Source of the DNA: Gordius sp. MW1
Lineage: Eukaryota; Nematomorpha; Gordioida; Gordea; Gordiidae
Assembly: GCA_964036665.1 (NCBI GenBank)
Contig: OZ038531.1
Location: forward strand, 5,332,168-5,396,167
Length of the DNA: 64,000 nucleotides
Reading direction: 5' to 3'
In this document: positions 1 to 11,421 of the stretch, in pieces
How positions within the stretch are numbered: position 1 is the first letter of the stretch
Layout of the letters: the number at the start of each line of letters is the position of its first letter
Translations under genes and position numbers: made by a program
The notes under the pieces: generated by a model
Databases searched by the model: none
Told to the model about the DNA's origin: nothing
The model's input: the letters and a program-made list of their open reading frames with translations, nothing else

Positions 1-112
1 GCTGTATTCAGTTACTTTTTAAAAAATGTAACTGTAACTGTAATTAGTTACAATTTGTTCAAAAGTAACGGTAACTTAACAAGTTACTGTTGAAAGTAAC
101 TTTAACAGGTAG
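1..112. mobile_element. hAT-like element end, cut by the window edge
   Basis: Repeated GTAACTG/AGTTAC words (about eight in 110 bases, both orientations) end near AACAG. The same layout of a short inverted word amplified beside a terminus is seen in the complete hAT elements of this window. The other end lies outside, so no target duplication can be checked. Confidence 0.45.
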
Positions 113-348
113 TATATATTGATGATGGAAAAGTTGCTTCACATGAAAATAGTGCTGCATAAAAGCCGTCGGATTTCTGCACAATTATCGACTCGCAAAA
201 TACTCTCGTCAACCACATATTCTTAGATCTATAAATACAATACAAAAATCTTCATTGGCTAATAGAGAGAGCAATTTTGGCAACAGAAAATGTAGACGCC
301 CATGGTTTAAATTCCAAGACACAACAGTTGTTCCAGATGGGTGTCATA

Positions 349-801
349 CAAATCTGTCAATACAGTTTGCGATGCCAACGAAGCTGTAAATTATTAGTTT
401 TTGATTCATTGAATTTGTAAGGCATGCCTAGCACCAATTGAAGGTTGGATCTCCGGTAATTTCACTTCGTATTTGAGCCCACCACGGCTGTGCAATGGCA
501 CACGAATAGTCATTAAAAATTTAATGAAAAACGTTATCGAAGTCAGAATTTTAAATGGCAAGTTCCGAGAATTATTGCTGTTACGAATCCCTATGATTTC
601 CACAGATGTGCTCATTGACATTTAACGCATTCAATTCCCAATTAGATAGGCGTTCGCAATGACAATCATTGCAAGGCAAAACGATGTCTATTTGTGGCTT
701 AAATTTGGGCTGTTCTTGCGTGGGTAAATCATCCAGTTTGTGTGTTGGCTAAAGACGGACTAACCAAAAATATTGTGTACTTTACCGCAGTTAGAGATTG
801 A
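349..801 (+). pseudogene. Helitron Rep/helicase, C-terminal helicase remnant
   Basis: The + strand translation matches the C-terminal part of the Pif1-like helicase of Helitrons. In order it shows a DANEAVNY block, then PPRLCNGTRIVIKNLM, a RIPMIS block, RIQFPIR followed after a stop by AFAMTI, and a final LTKNIVYF block that stops at 799-801. Several in-frame stops (for example after VNY and after FPIR) make it dead. The region after AFAMTI has lost the conserved NKSQGQ segment. It lies just upstream of a CTAG Helitron end, so both belong to one decayed element. The Rep nuclease half is not in the window. Confidence 0.75.
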
Positions 802-1020
802 TGTTAAATAATTTTTAATTGCTATAATCTTAATGTAATTTAAAATATATTTGTTAATTTAAAGTAAATGGATTAAATTAATAAATGATCGGTGCATTTT
901 CATATTGTGGGCTTGTCACAACGGTCCATTCCTAGTTCAATCATAACCACATCCCCACACACTTATAGTATTTTTTAGAAATAATGCATATAGCAAAACA
1001 ACGTTTACAGGGTCAGCTAG
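802..1020 (+). mobile_element. Helitron 3' terminal region ending in CTAG
   Basis: The segment ends AACGTTTACAGGGTCAGCTAG at 1020 and is followed by T, as expected for a Helitron inserted between A and T. The same terminal word (AACGTTT..CGGGTC..CTAG) ends the complete short Helitron at 37210-37597. The 5' TC end is not seen. Confidence 0.65.
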
Positions 1021-1174
1021 TTTTCATATAACAGTTCTGCAAGTTTCTGTATTTCATATTAAAAATTATTTATTAATTTTTTTTTCGCTTATTGGAGACA
1101 TTTAAAATCCTTTTACCTCTTGATTTACTTTTATTAAATTTATTTAAAAATTCACTGTCATTTTAATGCGTCAA

Positions 1175-1396
1175 CATTGGCGTAGGGAGGGGGTGGTTTT
1201 TGGGTTAGAACCCCTTATATGATTTTTATATTGTGGATTTAATAAAAAATAATTATTTGTTGGAATATATTTTTAGTATTTTATTATTTTTAAGCTATTG
1301 TCACTTTAAACTTTTAGGAAAAAAAAACATTTTATTTTTTACCCTGATAATTTTATAACCCCCCCTCCCTTCGAGGAAATTCTAGTTACGCCTATG
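1175..1396. mobile_element. hAT-type MITE, CAT-GGCGTAG family, 222 bp
   Basis: The ends are CATTGGCGTAG and CTAGTTACGCCTATG (inverted). The 8-bp duplication TGCGTCAA lies at 1167-1174 and 1397-1404. Inside are G-rich and C-rich tracts near opposite ends. No coding capacity is seen. Same family as 29554-29708 and 33169-33238. Confidence 0.85.
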
Positions 1397-1610
1397 TGCG
1401 TCAATTAACCTTTAGCGTCTTTTATTAAAAATGTTTACTTTTTTGTAAAATAATTTTTTAGCCTTTTCGTACAATAAAATATAGGCTGCACTAAGGGTTT
1501 GTTTTTAGTATAATTCTAGACGTTTATAGATATAATTATTCTGTTATTTCTAAAACATTAAATAATCGTATTTTATGGAAAACTGTTAAATTAATCCGAT
1601 AGATATAAAT

Positions 1611-2488
1611 TAGAGAACTGCACGGGTGACTCAAATATCTTCGGGTCGGGTTGGATTTAAAGTGTGGGGTCAAGGGTAATGAATCTTACAATGCAGAATA
1701 CACGGGACATACATTTAAAAATAATTTTATAATTGAAGATCATTCATTAAGTTAATTTAAATTCCTTTTGTTTTTTTTTAAATCTGATTGTTTTAATTTG
1801 GACGCAAATTTAAATTTGACTCGTGAAAGGTAAAATATTTCAACAAAATAATATTTTTAAATTGTATTTAAATAGTGTGTAGTGGTAGTTCATTATTAAT
1901 TTAAACTACATAAATATATAATCATAAAACAAATAATTAAATGATTCATTTGCAAAACTCTATATTTTAAATTGAATGTGACCTGATAATGTATGCTATC
2001 ATAATATAAACATATATATAATAAATCATGAAATAAATTTAGTAATCAAAATCTGTGGAATCAATTAGTTTCATAAATCGCACTTTAATTTGTTGATTAA
2101 ACTTTAAACACCCTCATGGGAGTAGCCGGAAATTGAAATTAGAGGGGGCAATAATGATTAAGGGACAGGCAAAATGACCATTTTTTTAATTTTAGCCATA
2201 ATTTGATAAAATATCTAAGATTTTTTAAATTTAGCCCATGCACATTGCAATTTTTCTTACTCTCACGTTGAATACCAAAATTTGAAACACGTTCGGAAGG
2301 GAATCGGTTAAATTTTTTTTTAACACTTTCGGGCCGGGTCGGGTTCGGGTTAAAAATTTTAAAATGCTCTCGGGTCGGGTTGGTTGAAAAATTTAAAACG
2401 CTATCGGATCGGGTCGGGTTCGTGTTGAAAATTTTAAAAAAATTTCGGGTAGGGTCGGGTTGAAAAAAAATGACTTTGCAGTTCTCTA
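1611..2488. mobile_element. Non-autonomous hAT, CGGGTCGGG word family
   Basis: Terminal inverted repeat TAGAGAACTGCA / TGCAGTTCTCTA, flanked by the 8-bp duplication ATATAAAT (1603-1610 and 2489-2496). The right 200 bases carry the word CGGGTCGGGTT about six times in runs separated by TTAAAATTTT-like spacers; the left end carries one or two. No transposase is recognisable inside. An ORF of 149 residues on the minus strand is only a reading of the repeats. Confidence 0.9.
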
Positions 2489-2496
2489 ATATAAAT

Positions 2497-3029
2497 ATTA
2501 AGTTTAAAGTATAGAAAGAAAAGGATATTCCATTGTAAAAGCAGATAGGGGGTGGGGCTTTCATATAAAAGCGTTGACATTTCGGCAAAAATTAACAAAA
2601 AAATGACAGATATTTAAAGAAATTTTGTTTAAATAATTAGGATATCAGCACAACGCTGACAATAGTTAATGTATAATATCGTTATAATATAATGAATATA
2701 ATATGATATGAAAGATATCGACCAATATAGTCGATTGTAGTGCGATACAAGTTTAAAGCATTTCCCGACTCTTGATCCAATTTAGACAAATGATTCAGAT
2801 CTCTGTAATTAACCAATATGTCTTTTTTGTTATAAATTACTTCATCTTCGCTTCGTCCAAATTACCTTTTGATTATAAAAATATTTAATATATTATAATT
2901 TGATTAAACATATTGTTATTATCGAGATTGCTTATATCCAACACTCGAATTTTATGAATTACGGATTGTAGGTCATACTTAGACAATAGATATTTGTTAA
3001 GTAGTGCACACATTTGCAATGTATAATAA
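2497..3029. other. AT-rich stretch, nothing recognised
   Basis: No conserved coding frame or repeat end seen. It leads directly into the tRNA gene. Confidence 0.5.
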
Positions 3030-3100
3030 GCATCAGTGGTATAACGGTTAGCATTGCTGCCTTCCAAGCAGCAGACCCGGGTTCGACTCCCGGCTGATGC
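3030..3100 (+). tRNA. tRNA-Gly (anticodon TCC)
   Basis: A 71-base cloverleaf without intron. The acceptor stem is GCATCAG paired perfectly with CTGATGC. The anticodon loop CTTCCAA gives TCC at 3063-3065, which reads GGA glycine codons. The B box is GGTTCGACTCC and the A-box region is TGGTATAACGGTTAGC. CCA is not encoded, as expected for a eukaryotic nuclear tRNA. The sequence closely follows the conserved animal tRNA-Gly(TCC). It looks functional and lies alone, with no neighbouring tRNAs. Confidence 0.97.
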
Positions 3101-4139
3101 ATCTTTTTACTGAAAATTGGCATACCTATTTTATTAATGAAACATTTTTAACACCTTTTTAAAAAAATTTACATAAATTATGGCTAGCAAAATTTAACGT
3201 TTTTTAAAACTATTATCATGATTCACACATATCAAGTTTGTTAACTAGACATGATGCTCCTTGCTTCCGCAAGATTTTGCTGTTACATCCCGCTCCTCGC
3301 ACAATTGCATCTGTTACATATATGACGCATAAACCAGTATTTTTTTGTTTAAGCAATGCTAGGGAAATATTTGGTACTCAGACAACGTCTGCCGATTTCT
3401 TGTAATTAGTATTTAGTATTATATACTAAATCTTGGTTTTATTGTCTCGAAAGCTCACAGCCGAGACAATAAAAATGTTGAAAGGTGAATGGCTGTGAGC
3501 TTCTGCGACGATAAAAATGTTAAAGTTGGATAAACCTCCTTAAATGATCTCTAGTGGCAGAATTTACGCCTAGAAGTAAGATTCTAATAGGTGAGTCTAC
3601 ACCTTAAGATTTGGTTCTTTTCAAATTTAAGCCAAGCATCTTTATTAGTGACAATATCGTTTTTTACACTTCTGGAGCGAATACTTGGCTCAGTAAAATT
3701 CGAAAAGTACCAAATCAACTACTAGTGATGGGGCTGATTCACTATTACTAGTACTTTCTTTGGTCTTTTTCTAATTTGACTGAGCCAGGATCTTTCACTC
3801 AAGAAGCAGAGTTCATATTAGTGGCTTTGCTTGGCTTGATAGGGCGGGAAAGTGTACGTTCTAATCTTAACCGGGTGGACTTCTAATAGAAAGTATTCAA
3901 TGTTATGGGCTATACGAGCAGTGCTCAAGCTGTGTCTCATGAATTACCTCTTTCTTTTATTATTTTACATGTGGCTATAGACCTTAAGTCCCTGTGAATG
4001 AGACGACTTGGAAGTGAATATGTTGGCTGGAAGGATGGCCTGGTATTTGGGCCTTACGGCCATCTGCAAAAGTTAGGGCGTTATGATTTGGTTCGAGTGG
4101 GCGAGGAGTCTATACGAGTAGAATTCCATTTAAGGAATA
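3101..4139. other. Gene-free stretch with an imperfect foldback
   Basis: Positions 3685-3787 form an inverted repeat: TTGGCTCAGTAAAATTCG on one arm and the reverse complement of CTAATTTGACTGAGCCA on the other, continuing to ACTAGTGAT/ACTATTACTAGT near the loop. A GCTCACAGCC inverted pair also lies at about 3454-3500. No gene is recognised; this may be an old MITE. Confidence 0.45.
3104..3108 (+). terminator. RNA polymerase III terminator
   Basis: A run of five T residues starts three bases after the tRNA acceptor stem, in the position of a Pol III terminator. Confidence 0.8.
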
Positions 4140-4440
4140 AATCATCTTGCTAAGGGATGAGAGTTGGGCCGCATTCTTTCTTCCAAGGAAGGGAAAAGGC
4201 ATCAAGACCGATGGTACGTTGGCTATGTGCAGCCTTATGAATTCCTTTGCTGCACCTTACATTATATTTTTTATATAAGCATTGTAGAGGGTGCCTTGTA
4301 TATGTCCACCGGTTGGGAGCAATTGCGGCAGGAGATCGGTTAAAGGGCAAGCGAGGGTGGGAGCTTTAAATCCTTCAACATCAATACATAAAGAGAACTA
4401 GGGTAAGCCTCAAGCCACTTATGACCCGATCCATAAAAAA
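4140..4440 (-). pseudogene. RLE-type LINE fragment, decayed
   Basis: The minus strand reads GSGHKWLEAYPSSL, then a broken zinc-knuckle segment CRNC followed by RHPLQC in another frame. This matches the same order (SGHEWLEAIPSR, then C-x2-C..H..C) in the better-preserved copy at 53354-55660. Stops and a frame change show it is dead. Only the part between reverse transcriptase and endonuclease is left. Confidence 0.55.
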
Positions 4441-5132
4441 CCAATGATTTTCCCCAAAGGGCGGGTATAGCAAATTTTGACCCAATAAAAACTACACTTT
4501 TGATTTAATATAGTTAAAAATATTGCGAAAATGGGCCAAATTTTGATTTGGAACAAAAGTACTAAATCCTAAGCTCAAATCATTTAATCCTTTGGCCAGG
4601 GCTATGGACGAATTGGAAAAAAAAGACTATTCCTCCTTCTTTCCCCTTTTATCTAAATTATGCAATCAAGAAATAAACTAGAAATTAATTTATATTTGAT
4701 AATTAAGTTGACATAGCCCCATTTCACCTAAAAAGGGCATGCGCCCTTAGTGTCTCTAAGGTATGGCTGCGGAAGATCCGAAAAAATGGCACTAATTAAA
4801 AAAATGGTGAAACAACGGGTTAGTGGTATCAAATTTGGATTGAGTTTTTGTGGTACACACGATTATTTTGTTTTCCCCTAAACGTCGACTTTTTACTATA
4901 ATTGGGTTCAAAGTTGTGTTTAGCGCTTTTGCATCTCTTTAAGAATGTTACCTGCAATCAAAATTCGAAATATGGCATTAAAGTTGCCAAAACTAAGGTT
5001 GAAGAAACATTTTTAAGCTTTGCCTCTATTAATTTTCAATTTATATTGAAATTTAAATTACTCTTATCTTTTTCACCATATTGCGAAGGACATTTAGTCC
5101 CCCTCCCTTCCATAATCCATATATATATATAA
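4441..5132. other. AT-rich stretch, nothing recognised
   Basis: Open frames here are short, overlapping and without family features. Confidence 0.5.
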
Positions 5133-6759
5133 AAAACTCGGGCCTTCGGCCCTCGTGGGAAGGGGGAGAAGGGAATGGAAGAGGGGACGACTCATCTGTA
5201 CTTCGTATAAATGTATCATATTTGCTATGCAATTTATGGGCGGGAAAGGTGGGAAGGGGCGAGAATGCCTATAGGGGGGTATTAAATGCCTAATGATTAA
5301 TTAATTATTTATACAAATTTTCTATTTATAGGCAAAATGTAATATAGGCAAAATGTAATATAGGCAAGGGTTAGGGTTAGATTTAGTGTTTGCATCTAGT
5401 TGCGTATTACATTAGTTTTTATGGCCTTTAGTGATTATGGGTCTAACAAACATTATATTATAAAACATCATAATGTTAAGAATTTGCAGAATTGTTGGGA
5501 GAAATTTTTTGTTGAATTTGAACAATTTTTAATTAAAAAAATCAAAAATTTGGCGAATGGTCATTTTTTCTCCATTGGTCAGTACCAACAGATACTCTAT
5601 AAGTCAATGATAGCCAAAAAAACGGAAAAAAAATTTTGATGCTCACTTTGGCCAATGGTCATTTTTTTCCATTGGTCAGCAGCCAGCACACGGTAAAAGT
5701 GGATATAAATTCATAAGAGTAAAAAAAAACGAAAAAAAAATTTTTGAATCACATTTTGGCCAATGGTCATTTTATTCCATTGGTCAGCAGCCAGCGGACG
5801 GCCAAAAAGTTATAATAGCAATGGTAGGAACAGGAACAATCATAATAGTCAAAAAAAACGAAAAAAATAATTTCGATTCACATTTTGGCCAATGGTCATT
5901 TTTCCCATCGGTCAGGAGCCAGCGGACGGCCAAAAAGTCATAATAGCAATGGTAGTAACAGGAACAATCATAATAGTAAAAAAAAAACGAAAAAATAAAC
6001 TCGGATTCACATTTTGGCCAATGGTCATTTTTTTCATTGGTCAGCAGCCAGCGGACGGCCAAAAAGTCTTATTATCAATGATAGTAACAAGAACAATCAT
6101 AAGAGTCAAAAAAACTCCGGGATTCTAACACAAAAACTAGTTAAATTGCATAGCAATTAAAAGTAAACAACTTTTATTTATGTTTATTATATAATAAAAT
6201 AAAACAATAATAGAACAAGCGGACGGCCAAAAAGTCATATTATCAATGGTAGTAACAGGAAAAATATATTAATTTAATTTGAAAAATAAAAAAAATTTTG
6301 CCCTCTCCGGGAATCGAACCAGCAATTCAGAAACGTTCCCGGGGTTCGAACCCACATTAATAGAGGCATAGGCTTTTGTAGGGGCACAGGGACTCATATC
6401 AGTAGAGGCATAGGCCCTTGTAGTGGAGGGCATAGGGTAATTATAGCAATTAATATCAATGTTACCCAATTCAAAAACGAATAGATATACTTATGCATTA
6501 ATTTAACGTAGCAATTAAAACCCGACCCCGCCCGAAAGCGAGGGAGATAGAGATGAAGGGTGGGGCACCTCTTATGCATTAATTTAAAGAATAACACAGC
6601 GAGGGAGATAGAGATGAGGGGTGGGGCACCTCTTTCTCATGCATTAATTTAAAAAATCGATAACCTAATATACCCAATGCAAATAGATAGGGAGGGTAAC
6701 GGACGGACAACGGACGGACAACGGACAACCAAAAACGAGCCCATAAATTGCATAGCAAT
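5133..6759 (+). mobile_element. HINE/Helentron-like non-autonomous element with core tandem repeats
   Basis: It starts at AAAACTCGGGCC TTC GGCCC (a terminal hairpin) and ends at GCATAGCAAT. The shorter copy at 45185-46070 in the opposite orientation defines both ends. The layout is hairpin, G-rich block, a core of about 110-130 bp tandem repeats, then GAGGGAGATAGAGATG blocks and GGACGGACAACGGAC repeats. The near-palindrome TTGCATAGCAA recurs inside and at the end. TAA or TA may be the target duplication. No protein is coded. Assignment to the Helentron-associated group rests on architecture only. Confidence 0.6.
5553..6080 (+). repeat. Core tandem repeat, five units of about 98-130 bp
   Basis: The phrase TTGGCCAATGGTCATTTTT..CCATTGGTCAGCAGCCAG begins near 5553, 5648, 5757, 5886 and 6016. 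CCAATGG/CCATTGG form a small hairpin at each unit start. The first two units are the most diverged. The 92-residue minus ORF and 78-residue plus ORF here are read through the repeat. Confidence 0.85.
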
Positions 6760-7189
6760 TAATATTGCTAATTTTTTTAATTATCTTTATTATTTCATTT
6801 TTTCCCTGCCTAAACCGATATAAAGTTTCAGAAATTTTTGAATTGAAAAATTGTCTAAATAGATAGATAAAAAGGAGGGGGGAGGTTAAAAGGAGGCTAA
6901 ATGGACAGATAGAGTAGTAGGACTGGAGAGAGAGGGTGAAGCATATTAGTTTAAGGTGATAATTTTAAAATATAAACTAATAGGATAGCAAAAGACGTCT
7001 ATGCGATTTTGCAATATTAAATATAGAGACTACGTAATTTTTAGTATGTATAAAAGACTAATTATGGTAAAAGATGAATATATTAAGTTTGAGCTTTAAG
7101 TTGGTTTTACAAGATGTTATTTTTTAAGATTTTTTTTAACTCAAGGTAGAAATCATTTTTATTATGGTTAAAAAGTTTATTTTCACGAA
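6760..7189. other. AT-rich stretch, nothing recognised
   Basis: No gene or repeat end seen. Confidence 0.45.
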
Positions 7190-7990
7190 ACAAAGTTACA
7201 TACATAAGCGTAATAAAATAAAGACATTAAAAAGGACGCGGAAATTTTCGGTAAGGGTTTTCGATTTCTTTAAAAAATTCCGCCTGTTTACCAAAGGAAC
7301 CAGAGCACGAGGCAACAACAGGGATAAAAATATTGGATGCCAAAAGGGCAGATTACTTCGTAGTTTTACGCCCTTCTGCGGTAGCGATACTGTCATAATT
7401 AAAATGGGGGGGGGGGCAAATAAGTCAATGAAAGTGAAATCCCATCTGAGGGATAGGCCATTTTGCCATGGGACTAGAGAAGAGTCGTCAGGGCGCATCT
7501 TACCTCCAAAAGAGGGATCTGACGGCCCAAGGATTGAGGGGATTTTAGCCTTTTTAAGGGCAGCTTGAATTAATAAACTGGCTTTAGTGTGCCTAACAGA
7601 TTTATATTTGTTTGCTAGGCAGTGTAGAGGGTGCCTGGCATATTCGTCTATTATAGTATAAAAATTTCGACAAGGGAACTCTTTGGTGTAAACTAATCCT
7701 CAACCTTAAAGCTATGGAACATGAAAGCTCAAAGTCGTCAAGCAGCATTCCCAAAAGTTTGCTGGCATAGGCTTCAAACCACTCGTGACCGGAATCATCA
7801 AAAGCGAGGGACCTAAGGTTGTAATGCTGGCTAGCATTGCTGCTCGATAAAAGGTAATCAACATGATTAATTTTTGAAATGCTAAAATAGTTTTTGATTT
7901 GATTTTTTCGGTTAACCTTCAAAAGGGGCAATAACGCTTTTTTCCATAACAATCCATTTTTTTCAAAAACTTGACGCATAGGATAAAACA
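7190..7990 (-). pseudogene. RLE-type LINE, 3' portion, decayed copy
   Basis: Read on the minus strand from 7990: DDSGHEWFEAYASK, then CRNF..EYARHPLHC (zinc knuckle with its second cysteine lost), then MRPDDSSLVPWQNGLSLRWDFTFIDLFAPP. The last block is the (R/K)PD..WD..D core of the restriction-like endonuclease carried by R2/R4/NeSL/Hero-type LINEs. It aligns with KRPDGQTLIPWAKG..WDYTCPD of the copy at 53354-55660. Frame changes between the blocks show it is broken. Its clade cannot be fixed from this fragment. Confidence 0.7.
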
Positions 7991-8845
7991 AAAAGCATAT
8001 TGGTTGTCATTGTCAGCATGAAGGATTGTAGGAAATTTTGATAGCCGCTAAAGGGTTAATATTTTGCTTCTTTGTGTTTAAACAAAATCGAGGAATTTTG
8101 CTTGAGTCTTAAAAAATCAGGAAGAGACCAGGATTATCTACACTAAGTCAAGAATAATCCCACCCGATACGAGATTTTAATTTCGAGACAACATTGTGAT
8201 TGAATCAGTAGTAACAAAATCGGAAATTTCTTTTGATCGCGTCTCAAAATATTAAAAAACCAGGATTATCTAGACTAAGTGAAAACTCCCAACCATGGGC
8301 ATAGTCAGGTTTTGGATTAGTAGGGGGGGGGGTGGCAAAACATAATTTTTTTTCAATTTTTAAGGGTTTTTGTATTGATTTTTTTTTGCCATTTAGGGGG
8401 GGGGGGGCCGCTTATGCTCACACCGGAGACAAAATTGTGATTCAATTAGTAGTTAAATTCTTTGTGATCGATTGGTCTGATATTAGTATGTTGTCCTTCA
8501 CCCCCCCCCCCCCCCCGGGATTTGTTATATTATTTTTCTTCTACGTGGTGTGTTATTTCTTCCCACGTATATTATTATTTATCACACGCGCGACATAAAT
8601 TTTGTTAAATTTTACCCTTTCTCCCATTTATTGCTGTTTGTTTAATGATTTTTATTGCTTTTTTATTTACATAGTTGAGAATGTCGTTAAGACACAAAAA
8701 AACTGGTATGAACCAAAGGCGCAACTATTTGCGTCTACTTCGGTAGGAAAAACTCATATAATTAAAGATTAAACAAAAAGTAACCCCCCCCCCCCCCCCC
8801 CCCCCCCCTTTACGAACGTTAGTAACTTTTGATTGTTTAAAATAT
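7991..8845. other. Repeat debris with MITE ends and homopolymer tracts
   Basis: CATGGGCATAGTCAGG at 8294 is a decayed end of the CATGGGCGTAGCCAGG MITE family, with G and C tracts following. A phrase beginning GAGACAACATTGTGATTGAATC occurs at about 8182 and again, diverged, near 8430. A C-run of about 26 bases ends near 8808. No gene. Confidence 0.5.
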
Positions 8846-9886
8846 TGTAGAGAGGTAATTGGAGTGGGAAGTGCCTCAGGGGATATGTTGTTTACCGATG
8901 TGTTGTCAATCTAATTACCGTTAATTGGTAGAGCTGTTAAAGGAACTAGTTCCTGGAACTAGTTCCTTTTTTTAAAAAAAATGGAACTAATAAGTTCCTT
9001 TTTAAAATGAGGAACTGGAACTAGTTCCTTTTTTCTCAATTTATCGCAAAAGGAACTATTTACAAGTTCCTTTTAAGTTCCTTTTGCCAATTTCAATTTA
9101 CATTAAAATTTTTTAAATTAATTTATAATTTCAATATTATTTAGTATTTTATTCACAGTAGTGTTTGTTAAATAAATTTTTCGACTTATGGTAATTTATA
9201 TAAAGTTCATTTCCTTTAATGGTTTTTAATTTTTATCATATTCCTAGTCCTAAATCTCAACAGGCTGGACCTAGTTTATCAGAAATGAATTTTTTTGAAA
9301 TAAAAAATGATGAAAAGAATGAATCAATTGAACGTTTTTTGCTTTCTAATAACCAGAATTTAAGTCTTTGAGACAGTTTTCCCCATTTAAAAAACTATTT
9401 ATTAAATATAATACGCCATTACCATCAAGTGCCCCTGTGGAAAGATTATTATTTAGCTTGGGCAAAATTTTATTTGGAGACAAGCGAACATGTCTTTTAG
9501 ATGACAACTTTGAAAATAATATTTAAAATCAAATAAACATTTATTACCTGATGATTTTTATAAATTGTAATATATAATATATTGGTTTTACGAATTAATA
9601 AAAGATATTTGTACATTTAAAAAAAAATTAAAAAAGGAACTTCAAAGGAACTGAACTGGAACTAGTTCCTTTTTAAAATGAGGAACTAAACTGGAACTAG
9701 TTCCATTTTAGGCAAAGGAACTGGAACTTGACAAGTTCCTTTTTAAAAGGAACTTTTAACAGCTCTATTAATTGGTTATATGCGGAATGTATTATATACG
9801 TTGGATATACACGTTTTTACTCACTTTGCTATTATTGTAACGCTCGGAAACCTGTCTGTAGTAAATAAAGTTCCCCAACACTAATA
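8846..9886 (+). repeat. Gypsy array LTR 1 (interrupted by a hAT)
   Basis: LTR of about 202 bp once the 839-bp hAT and its duplicated TTAATTGG are subtracted. It starts TGTAGAGAGG and ends CCCCAACACTAATA. It has an AATAAA near the 3' end (GTAGTAAATAAAG) and a TATA-like TATTATATACG. The 5-bp flank AATAT (8841-8845) is repeated exactly after LTR 3 (20214-20218), so LTR 1 and LTR 3 are the outer ends of one insertion unit. Confidence 0.9.
8929..9767. mobile_element. Deleted hAT, GGAACTAGTTCC word family
   Basis: Inverted ends TAGAGCTGTTAAA, with an exact 8-bp duplication TTAATTGG (8921-8928 and 9768-9775) of the LTR it entered. The palindromic word GGAACTAGTTCC and half-words AAGGAACT fill about 150 bases at each end. 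Between them a + strand remnant of the hAT C-terminal dimerisation domain is readable near 9421-9525 (PSSAPVERLLFSLGK..), broken by stops. Confidence 0.92.
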
Positions 9887-9887
9887 G

Positions 9888-9902
9888 TGGCGACGTAAAG
9901 GA
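9888..9902 (+). promoter_or_regulatory. Primer binding site, gypsy copy A
   Basis: TGGCGACGTAAAGGA begins one base after the LTR. TGG pairs with the CCA end of a tRNA and the rest would pair with its 3' stem. The same site follows LTR 2 (16326) and LTR 4 (46127). Confidence 0.75.
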
Positions 9903-9917
9903 TAAGCTTACGCGGGA

Positions 9918-11413
9918 ATGCAGAAATATAAAACAACGGCTAACATCGACGCTTTTATAACACAATTTGAGCTATTCCTAAGGAGCAATAAGACGGAGAC
10001 AGATGAGCAAAAAGCAGCTCTATTATTAACCAGCCTTGATGGGGAGGCATTCCAATTAATACTAGAGGATTATAGACCGCAAGAGTTGACAGGAATTACA
10101 TATGAAGAAGCTAAAAATCGGTTAAAAAAATTATTCCAAAGGAACTCCTGCGGGAGGGCAAAGAGGTATGAATTCTCAAAGGTCCGACAAGGCCAGGGAG
10201 AGACGATTGACACGTACGCTAATAGACTCAAGGCCGGAGCTAACAGCTGCAACTTCGGAAACGAAGAATTGCAGAATAGAATCGTCGACCAATTCATTAT
10301 AGGATTGCGCGATAGAAGCTTACAGGCGAGACTGTTGGCAGAAAATGACATCAAATGGGACCGCTACGCGAGCTGGCGTTAACGGCCGAGACGATACACG
10401 GGGGGCTAAGCACTTTGCAAGACGGGTCTGAAGAGGCGTGGAGCGTAGTGGCGGGACGAGAAGCGTGGCCTGGGCCGGTTCGAATTTCCAGGTTAAAACA
10501 TGCTTTAGATGTGTTAACTGTAGATATATATATTAATAACGAATTATTCTAATGCATCTTTGATACCGGCGCACGGTATCGATAATACCGGCGCGAAGAT
10601 GGGCGAAGGAGATCCCACGTAACAAAGAGCCCGTCCCGACGGTGTACGCGAACGGCCACGAGGAAATAAAGATCGTAGCCAAGGTGCAAGCTGATGTCCG
10701 AATGGGGGACACGAGGAAACAGCTGTCGTTATTAATAGCAGACGTAGCTGGGCCGCCGTTGTGTGGGATCGATTGGATCCAAGAATTTGAGCCCGAAATT
10801 TGGGGACGAATTCGTTGGAACTCCAGAGCTGCGGCGGAACGGTTCGCGGTAAATTACGTAGAAAGACCGAAGGATTCCAAGTCCGCGATCCGGCACGTGA
10901 TGAAGCAATGGGAGGGCCAGCTAAACGAATTTTCAAAAGCAGTCAAGGGAATAACGGTGGAAGTACCGTTAAAAGAGGGCATAAAACCCGTATTTATCCC
11001 CGCACGAAGGGTGCCGATGGCGTGGAAGAAAGAAGTAGAAGAAGAGCTGGACAAATGGGTCAGAGACGGGGTGATAGAATCGATCGATTTCTCAAGATGG
11101 GCCAGTCCAGTGGTACCCGAGAAAAAAAGCGATGGGACTCTTCGTTTATGTATTGATTACCGGTTTACTATAAACAAATACGCTCAAGGATTGTTGTACC
11201 CCTTACCCAAAATCGACGATTTGTTAAATAAACTCGATAACGCGTGTTGTTTTACTAAGCTGGACCTAACGAAAGCATACTTACAACTCGAATTAGGTCC
11301 AGAAACGAGCCAACGATTGACTATCTCCACGCACAAGGGCCTATTTAAAATTAACCGAATGCCTTTTGGCTTAAATTGCGCCGCGGCGTTTTCCAAAAAA
11401 CAATGGATCAGAT
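9918..11413 (+). pseudogene. Ty3/gypsy copy A gag-pol, 5' half
   Basis: Gag, protease and the N-terminal half of reverse transcriptase of a gypsy-type polyprotein. The gag start MQKYKTTANIDAF is shared by all copies. A gag core (QFELFLRSNKTE.., GQGETIDTYANRL) is followed by a CFRC-x-x-C trace of a zinc knuckle at about 10507. The protease DTGA at 10561 is followed by a one-base loss that breaks the frame. RT is seen from about 10900 (VPLKEGI, LDLTKAYLQL at 11262, MPFGLNC at 11359). A frameshift near 11390 and another near 10365 disable it. A hAT at 11422 separates it from the rest. Confidence 0.9.
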
Positions 11414-11421
11414 ATTAGGAG

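Noticed and set aside
2139..2588. 149-residue minus-strand ORF with NPTR repeats
   Set aside because: It is a translation of the CGGGTCGGG words of the hAT at 1611-2488 and crosses its border.
3420..3530. Possible hairpin ncRNA around the GCTCACAGCC inverted pair
   Set aside because: Arms are short, and there is no promoter or conserved structure to support an RNA gene.
8461..8598. Proline run in an ORF at 8332-8598
   Set aside because: Encoded by a C homopolymer in MITE debris.
10070..10354. Minus-strand ORFs opposite gypsy gag and pol (also 14849, 15602, 16572, 48969, 51790)
   Set aside because: Antisense shadows of pol; the same shadows recur in all copies, and the sense strand carries the motifs.
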